Source: Vampirovibrionales bacterium (GTDB lineage Bacteria > Cyanobacteriota > Vampirovibrionia > Vampirovibrionales > JAJTHC01). Taken from it: a DNA stretch of 9,217 nucleotides. Each line of letters starts with the position of its first letter. Position 1 is the first letter of the stretch. Below the pieces are notes generated by a model. It saw only the letters and a list, made by a program, of their open reading frames with translations. It did no database searches and was not told the DNA's origin. Below are positions 6,106 through 9,217 of the stretch, in pieces. Both the position numbers and the translations under genes were made by a program. The DNA is taken from contig JAJTHC010000269.1 of assembly GCA_021299615.1 (NCBI GenBank), positions 1 to 9,217 of the forward strand, written 5' to 3'.

Positions 6106-6852
6106 ATGACGGATTTGCCACCGCCGTTTTCGCAAGCAGTCTTACCACCTGAAGATCAAATCGTTTCAGTCGAAGCCAAAGGTATTTCTTCGGTTTCGGT
6201 GCCTAAAACACAGGAAGCGAGCGAAGCTTACCCAAAACCAGAAACAGCTGAAATCGAGCCTCCCCTCATTGAAGAACCTGAAGTCGTCGATGAAACGCTT
6301 GAAAAATGCTGGCCGTTTTTCTACACCGAAGGCTTGGTCTTATTTTCCCTAGGCATGGGATCCCTCACGCTTCCTGCCATGGCAGGTGAAGGCTTCTTCC
6401 GAGAAATCGTCGGAGCCTTGCTCGTGATGGCGGGCATGATGAAAGGCATCCGCAGTTTTCAGGCTCGTGAACTACCGGGATTCCTGCCTAGCTTGGCATC
6501 AGCCGTCTTGACGCTGGTGATTGGCACCTTGTTGACGGTGTATCCGCATGATTCTTTTTTAGACGAACGAGTGGCTTTAAGCATTTACTTTATGATTCAA
6601 ACGGTGACGAACTTTGTGTTTTCGGGGCAATTTTATAAGTACCCTTATGCAGGGGGCTACAAGTTTGTGTCCTTGAGTGCCTTTGTTATGCTGATTTTAT
6701 TGAGCTTTGGCTTGCTCAAGCAAGAAGCCCTATTCCCCAGCATCTTTACTGGCACGCTCATGATGCTGGAAGGTTCGTTGGTCTTTGGCGTTGCCTTGGG
6801 TTTACAACGCATGGCAAAGGGCTTGCCTTACTTACATAGTGAATCCGCCTAA
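6106..6852 (+). CDS. Six-helix membrane protein, HdeD/DUF308-like
   Basis: A 248-residue protein starts at ATG 6106, with AAGGGG 6 nt upstream. An in-frame ATG at 6028 is open but lies upstream of the likely promoter and has no ribosome site. Residues 1-66 are hydrophilic, acidic and Pro/Glu-rich. Residues ~73-233 hold six hydrophobic segments (about 73-93, 100-117, 127-147, 156-173, 187-203, 211-233) in pairs with small residues (GALLVMAGMMKGIRSF, GTLMMLEGSLVFGVA). That pattern fits the HdeD/DUF308 repeat, whose E. coli member is linked to acid resistance at high cell density. The function here is unknown. Its TAA overlaps the recF start by one base (TAATG), so recF translation probably depends on it. 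The acidic N-terminal extension is longer than in HdeD itself. The family call is moderate; the membrane topology is well supported. Confidence 0.65.
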   Translation: MTDLPPPFSQAVLPPEDQIVSVEAKGISSVSVPKTQEASEAYPKPETAEIEPPLIEEPEVVDETLEKCWPFFYTEGLVLFSLGMGSLTLPAMAGEGFFREIVGALLVMAGMMKGIRSFQARELPGFLPSLASAVLTLVIGTLLTVYPHDSFLDERVALSIYFMIQTVTNFVFSGQFYKYPYAGGYKFVSLSAFVMLILLSFGLLKQEALFPSIFTGTLMMLEGSLVFGVALGLQRMAKGLPYLHSESA

Positions 6853-8096
6853 TGCTTTATATTGAACGGCTGGATTTATGGCAATTTCGTAACTTTGCAC
6901 AACTCCATTGGGAAGGCTTAAACCAAATCAACCTGATTGTGGGGCAGAATGGGCAAGGTAAATCCAACCTGCTGGAAGCGATTTACTACTTGTCCCACGG
7001 ACGCTCCAACCGCAGTAGCCGAGACACGGAACTCATCCGCCATGCACGAGGCGGCTTGCTAGATGCCACGGTGGACGATCCCTTTTTGGGGCAGGGTTCT
7101 CGTGTGGCGTTGCATTTGCAAGGGGGGCTTGATTTAGAAGCTCGCTTTCAGCCTGACAAGGTGACGTCTCCCACAGGGTTTACCAGTCAAAAATGGAAGA
7201 CGCAATTCTTGATTGACTCGCAACGTTGTAAGTCTCGAAGCGAAATCATCGGGCGTTTGCCGAGCGTGTCTTTTTACTTGTCGGATTTAGATATTGTGCG
7301 TGGCATGCCTCAAAGTCGCCGTCGCTGGCTGGATCTCGCCACCGTGCAACGGGTTCCCTTGCATTTGGAGCATCTTCAAATTTGGAAGAAAACCATCAGC
7401 GAAAAAAGTGCCTTGCTTAAGCAAATGGATTTCCCCACCCCACAAACGGAGCAAGTCGAGTTACTAGACGTCTTGAATCACCAACTGGCTGCCGTGGCGT
7501 GGCGTATTTTAACAGGACGCCTTGAAACCCTTCGGCTTTTACAGACGCATCTACCCCTGTTGTATCAAGGTTTGAGTCAAGGGCATGACGGTACGCCAAC
7601 TTTGACCTATGCCTTGCATAATTGGACGGACGGTCTGTCGTTTTTGTCGAGCTTGAATGAAGCGGAATGGGTGCAAGCCTGTATTCTCCACCTGCGAGAA
7701 ATCATGCCTCAAGAGTTGCGTCGTCAAACGGTGGCGTGGGGCGTGCATCGGGACGACATTGGCATTCACTTTGTTGAAAACGCCCAAAAGGTGGATGTCA
7801 CCACGTATGCCAGCCAAGGGCAGCAACGCAGTGTGGTCATTGCCTTGAAGCTCGCCGAACTGGCGATGTTAGAAGCCAGTTTGGGCAAGTCTCCGATTAT
7901 TTTGTTGGACGATATTATGGCGGAACTGGATGCGGACAGACAGGCTCAACTCTTGCATATTTTTCCGCAAACGTCGCAAGTGTTTTTGACGACGCCTTAT
8001 GTGGACACGCAACATCAATTTCATAGTTTGCTTTATGAAAAGAAGTCGAGCTTGAGTTCTTGGCAGGTTGAATCAGGGGGCGTTCGCCTTTTGTAG
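6852..8096 (+). CDS. recF: DNA replication and repair protein RecF
   Basis: This 414-residue SMC-like ATPase loads RecA onto gapped single-stranded DNA together with RecO and RecR. Motifs in order are Walker A GQNGQGKSNLLEA (31-43), the RecF-specific LSDLDIVRGMPQSRRRWLD (143-161), GVHRDDI (297-303), the ABC signature SQGQQRSVVIALKLAE (321-336), and Walker B with D-loop PIILLDDIMAELD (348-360). GVHRDD has Val where most RecF proteins have Pro (GPHRDD). At 414 residues it is longer than the usual 360-380, mainly through extra sequence in the arm region around 185-275. It starts at ATG 6852, overlapping the stop of the membrane-protein gene (TAATG), so it is translationally coupled. It is not next to dnaA-dnaN-gyrB in this window. 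No strong plus-strand terminator follows within 150 bp. Confidence 0.96.
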   Translation: MLYIERLDLWQFRNFAQLHWEGLNQINLIVGQNGQGKSNLLEAIYYLSHGRSNRSSRDTELIRHARGGLLDATVDDPFLGQGSRVALHLQGGLDLEARFQPDKVTSPTGFTSQKWKTQFLIDSQRCKSRSEIIGRLPSVSFYLSDLDIVRGMPQSRRRWLDLATVQRVPLHLEHLQIWKKTISEKSALLKQMDFPTPQTEQVELLDVLNHQLAAVAWRILTGRLETLRLLQTHLPLLYQGLSQGHDGTPTLTYALHNWTDGLSFLSSLNEAEWVQACILHLREIMPQELRRQTVAWGVHRDDIGIHFVENAQKVDVTTYASQGQQRSVVIALKLAELAMLEASLGKSPIILLDDIMAELDADRQAQLLHIFPQTSQVFLTTPYVDTQHQFHSLLYEKKSSLSSWQVESGGVRLL

Positions 8097-8124
8097 AGTT
8101 TTGTAGATTTTTTGAACTGTTTCA

Positions 8125-8209
8125 TGTCATTCTGCACGCAGTTGCAGAATCCCCACCAACATCATCCGTAACCCTTTATAAAGATTCTGCGACTACGCGC
8201 AGAATGACA
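8125..8209. repeat. 85-bp palindromic repeat, copy 1 (core in one orientation)
   Basis: Two 27-bp arms (8125-8151, TGTCATTCTGCACGCAG...; and 8183-8209, ...GCGCAGAATGACA) are inverted repeats matching at 24 of 27 positions, around a 31-bp core (8152-8182). The right arm is identical to that of copy 2 at 8474-8559. The flanks (GAAC-GT before, AGATG-TATAG after) are also shared in direct orientation. It lies just after recF and can fold into a long cruciform or RNA hairpin. Confidence 0.8.
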
Positions 8210-8248
8210 AGATGTTATAGCCACCTTTATAGAAATCCTAAAACAGAC

Positions 8249-8275
8249 AAAAAAAACCCTCCCAAAAAGGAGGGT
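8249..8275 (-). terminator. Intrinsic terminator, minus strand
   Basis: Read on the minus strand, ACCCTCC (from 8275 to 8269) pairs with GGAGGGT (8262 to 8256) around a 6-nt loop and is followed by an unbroken T8 run (8256-8249, its first T being the last paired base). Outer ACAGAC/GTCTGT bases could also pair with each other. On the plus strand there is no T-run after the hairpin, so it serves leftward transcription, either a small RNA or read-through from flgI-flgJ. Confidence 0.8.
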
Positions 8276-8332
8276 CTGTAATTCTTTAGAAGAAGTTAGC
8301 ACAACGCTAACATCCTAATAGAAAAAACATTG
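8249..8332 (-). ncRNA. Candidate small RNA ending in an intrinsic terminator
   Basis: A transcript starting near 8332 on the minus strand (TTGACA at 8362-8367, weak -10 ATTACT at 8339-8344) would run about 84 nt. It would contain a hairpin GTTAGC-GTTGT-GCTAAC (8295-8311) and end in the terminator hairpin at 8256-8275 with its T-run. It contains no open reading frame beyond a 5-codon ATG-to-TAA (8296-8313) without a usable ribosome site. It is convergent with recF, so it is not the leader of a following gene. An orphan attenuator-like leader is the alternative. The weak -10 keeps confidence low. Confidence 0.3.
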
Positions 8333-8338
8333 CATCAG

Positions 8339-8417
8339 AGTAATTTTAGAATACAACAAATTGTCAAGAATAGAAATAAAGTGTTACAAAGGGCTTAAAA
8401 TTGTTACAAATCTTTAC
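8339..8417 (-). promoter_or_regulatory. Promoter candidate with 10-bp-phased upstream boxes
   Basis: On the minus strand, boxes begin at exact 10-bp steps: GTAAAGATTT (8417), GTAACAATTT (8407), TAAGCCCTTT (8397), GTAACACTTT (8387), ATTTCTATTC (8377) and TTGACAATTT (8367). The last contains a consensus -35. TGTTACAAA occurs twice, 20 bp apart. Phased direct repeats directly upstream of a -35 resemble binding sites for OmpR/PhoB-type response regulators. The -10 at 17-bp spacing, ATTACT, is poor. Confidence 0.35.
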
Positions 8418-8473
8418 ACATTACTCCAAAAAAACGTTTTATAGCTAAGCCTCTAATTTTATGAACAGTCCCA

Positions 8474-8559
8474 TGTCATTCTGCACGTAGTTGCAGAATC
8501 TTCCATAAAGGGTTATGGGTGACGTTTGAGGGGATTCTGCGACTACGCGCAGAATGACA
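8474..8559. repeat. 86-bp palindromic repeat, copy 2 (core inverted relative to copy 1)
   Basis: Arms 8474-8500 and 8533-8559 match those of copy 1 in direct orientation: one difference on the left, none on the right. The 32-bp core (8501-8532, TTCCATAAAGGGTTATGGG...) instead matches the reverse complement of the copy 1 core at 24 of 31 positions. The copy begins 377 bp before the flgJ start and would be transcribed as part of the flgJ 3' untranslated region. Confidence 0.8.
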
Positions 8560-8604
8560 AGATGATATAGCTTACTGTATAGGGAATTATTAATTCGGCT
8601 ATAT

Positions 8605-9033
8605 CTACTTCACGTCGTACAATAAGACGGACTGCTGATACACCGACTCTGCCAAGCCAAAGCCTTGCCCACCTTGCTTACTGATGTTCGTCGCCGTTTC
8701 TTGATTCAACATGCCTCGGAAGGTTTTTTCGGCTTCGCCTCCACTTAAAAAGCCTTCTTCACGATCCACCGTCGAATCCATGGCTTCCAACAATTGCTGA
8801 AGAAACACCGCTTCAAACTGTTGAGCCGCACCCTTTAACTCTTTTTGCTTGGGCGTTTGCGGATCCAAAAAGCTGGCTCGTAAGTCCTTGAGCCGTTCAG
8901 CCATAGGCTTGCCCACATCGCCTTCTTTAGTCGCTAGTTCAGGCACTAAAGAATTGTTCGGCTTAAATTTATACGCAGGCAATTCCGTTGGTGGTAACGC
9001 AATGTTGGGAACCGCAAAAGATGATAATTCCAT
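8605..9033 (-). CDS. flgJ: Flagellar rod assembly protein FlgJ, rod-binding domain only
   Basis: This 142-residue protein has a Pro-rich N-terminal 60 residues and a FlgJ-N rod-binding domain at about 66-138. The domain includes AAQQFEAVFLQQLLEAM (69-85), the GGEAEKTFRGMLNQE stretch (98-112) and GGQGFGLAESVYQQ (121-134). It acts as a cap or scaffold for rod polymerisation in the periplasm. The C-terminal muramidase domain found in enterobacterial FlgJ is absent, as in many other phyla. The stand-alone transglycosylase at 2649-3248 probably replaces it. ATG 9033 is preceded by AGGAG (plus-strand 9045-9049, 11 nt spacing), which overlaps the expected flgI stop at 9048-9050, so flgI and flgJ are tightly linked in one operon. 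After its stop come a palindromic repeat and then a terminator at 8249-8275. Confidence 0.88.
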   Translation of the reverse strand: MELSSFAVPNIALPPTELPAYKFKPNNSLVPELATKEGDVGKPMAERLKDLRASFLDPQTPKQKELKGAAQQFEAVFLQQLLEAMDSTVDREEGFLSGGEAEKTFRGMLNQETATNISKQGGQGFGLAESVYQQSVLLYDVK

Positions 9034-9047
9034 GACGCCAGTCGCTC

Positions 9048-9104
9048 CTAAATGATTTCCAGCTCGGCTTCAAGGGATCCTGCTGCTTTTAGGGCTTGCA
9101 GAAT
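9048..9104 (-). pseudogene. flgI: Conserved FlgI C-terminal tail left behind an in-frame stop
   Basis: Directly after the TAA at 9105-9107, in the same frame, 18 codons read ILQALKAAGSLEAELEII and then TAG at 9048-9050. This is the normal end of FlgI (E. coli ends DLMSILQ...AKLEII). The tail is therefore either untranslated, made by read-through, or separated from its gene by an artefactual stop. The TAG at its end overlaps the flgJ ribosome site. Confidence 0.8.
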
Positions 9105-9217
9105 TTAAATTAAATCACTCGGCGTCACACCGATTGCATTTAACGCCGTGACCAAATCGTGCAAGGTATTATTCGCCCCTAGCTCAATCAAGCTGCCCTT
9201 TTCTTTGGTAATGTCCA
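9105..9217 (-). CDS. flgI: Flagellar P-ring protein FlgI, C-terminal fragment (5' part outside window)
   Basis: The minus-strand frame from the window edge gives 36 codons: DITKEKGSLIELGANNT, then LHDLVTALNAIGVTPSDLI, then TAA (9105-9107). LV-ALNA-GVTP-DL is the conserved C-terminal signature of FlgI, the protein that forms the P ring around the rod in the periplasm of Gram-negative bacteria. The stop falls where E. coli FlgI has Ser (DLMSILQ). A TCA to TAA change is a single substitution. The frame resumes with perfect family similarity after it. The protein would lack its last 19 residues unless the stop is read through. The gene heads directly into flgJ. Confidence 0.82.
   Translation of the reverse strand, partial: DITKEKGSLIELGANNTLHDLVTALNAIGVTPSDLI

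Noticed and set aside
8296..8313. Five-codon leader peptide (ATG TTA GCG TTG TGC TAA) of an attenuator
   Set aside because: There is no usable ribosome site, no run of one amino acid, and no biosynthetic gene downstream on that strand.
8125..8559. Repeated near-identical sequences suggesting a CRISPR array
   Set aside because: There are only two units, each an inverted repeat in itself, separated by about 265 bp of unrelated sequence. There is no regular repeat-spacer pattern and no cas gene.

Overview
The window looks like chromosomal DNA of a Gram-negative, flagellated bacterium. It carries the end of a P-ring protein gene (flgI), a rod-assembly protein (flgJ), a rod protein (flgF-like), and the housekeeping genes recF, yebC and pabB. 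The lineage cannot be fixed from sequence alone. The mix of features would fit a Vampirovibrionia/Melainabacteria-type or proteobacterial genome, but this is a low-confidence guess. The DNA is compact, with frequent 1-45 bp gene gaps or overlaps. It is interrupted by three intergenic stretches full of palindromic repeats.

Layout. 1-631 (+): a HEPN/MNT toxin-antitoxin pair, with the HEPN RNase cut by the window edge and the minimal nucleotidyltransferase antitoxin intact. Both diagnostic motifs of the HepT/MntA type are present. 632-773: a structured intergenic element between convergent genes. 774-1793 (-): a calcineurin-like metallophosphoesterase. 1878-3248 (-): a two-gene flagellar unit, lytic transglycosylase then flgF-like rod protein, preceded by an operator-like inverted repeat. 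3364-5632 (-): yebC followed by an overlapping pabB. 5633-6105: a 232-bp nested-palindrome element with terminal inverted repeats, abutting an unrecognised coding remnant. 6106-8096 (+): a six-helix HdeD/DUF308-like membrane protein translationally coupled to recF. 8097-8604: two copies of an 85-bp palindromic repeat flanking a minus-strand terminator and a possible small-RNA gene. 8605-9217 (-): flgJ (rod domain only) preceded by the 3' end of flgI.

How the parts connect. flgI, flgJ, the transglycosylase and flgF-like are all flagellar rod and ring functions. FlgJ here lacks the C-terminal muramidase domain of the enterobacterial protein, and a separate SLT-type transglycosylase probably supplies that activity. 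The most striking anomalies are three. First, an in-frame TAA in flgI lies 18 codons before the expected end, with the conserved C-terminal tail still readable behind it. Second, the two 85-bp repeats have arms and flanks in the same orientation but cores in opposite orientation, as if one core had flipped. Third, a minus-strand array of 10-bp-phased GTAA(A/C) boxes ends exactly in a TTGACA, followed by a hairpin and a strong terminator with no gene inside.
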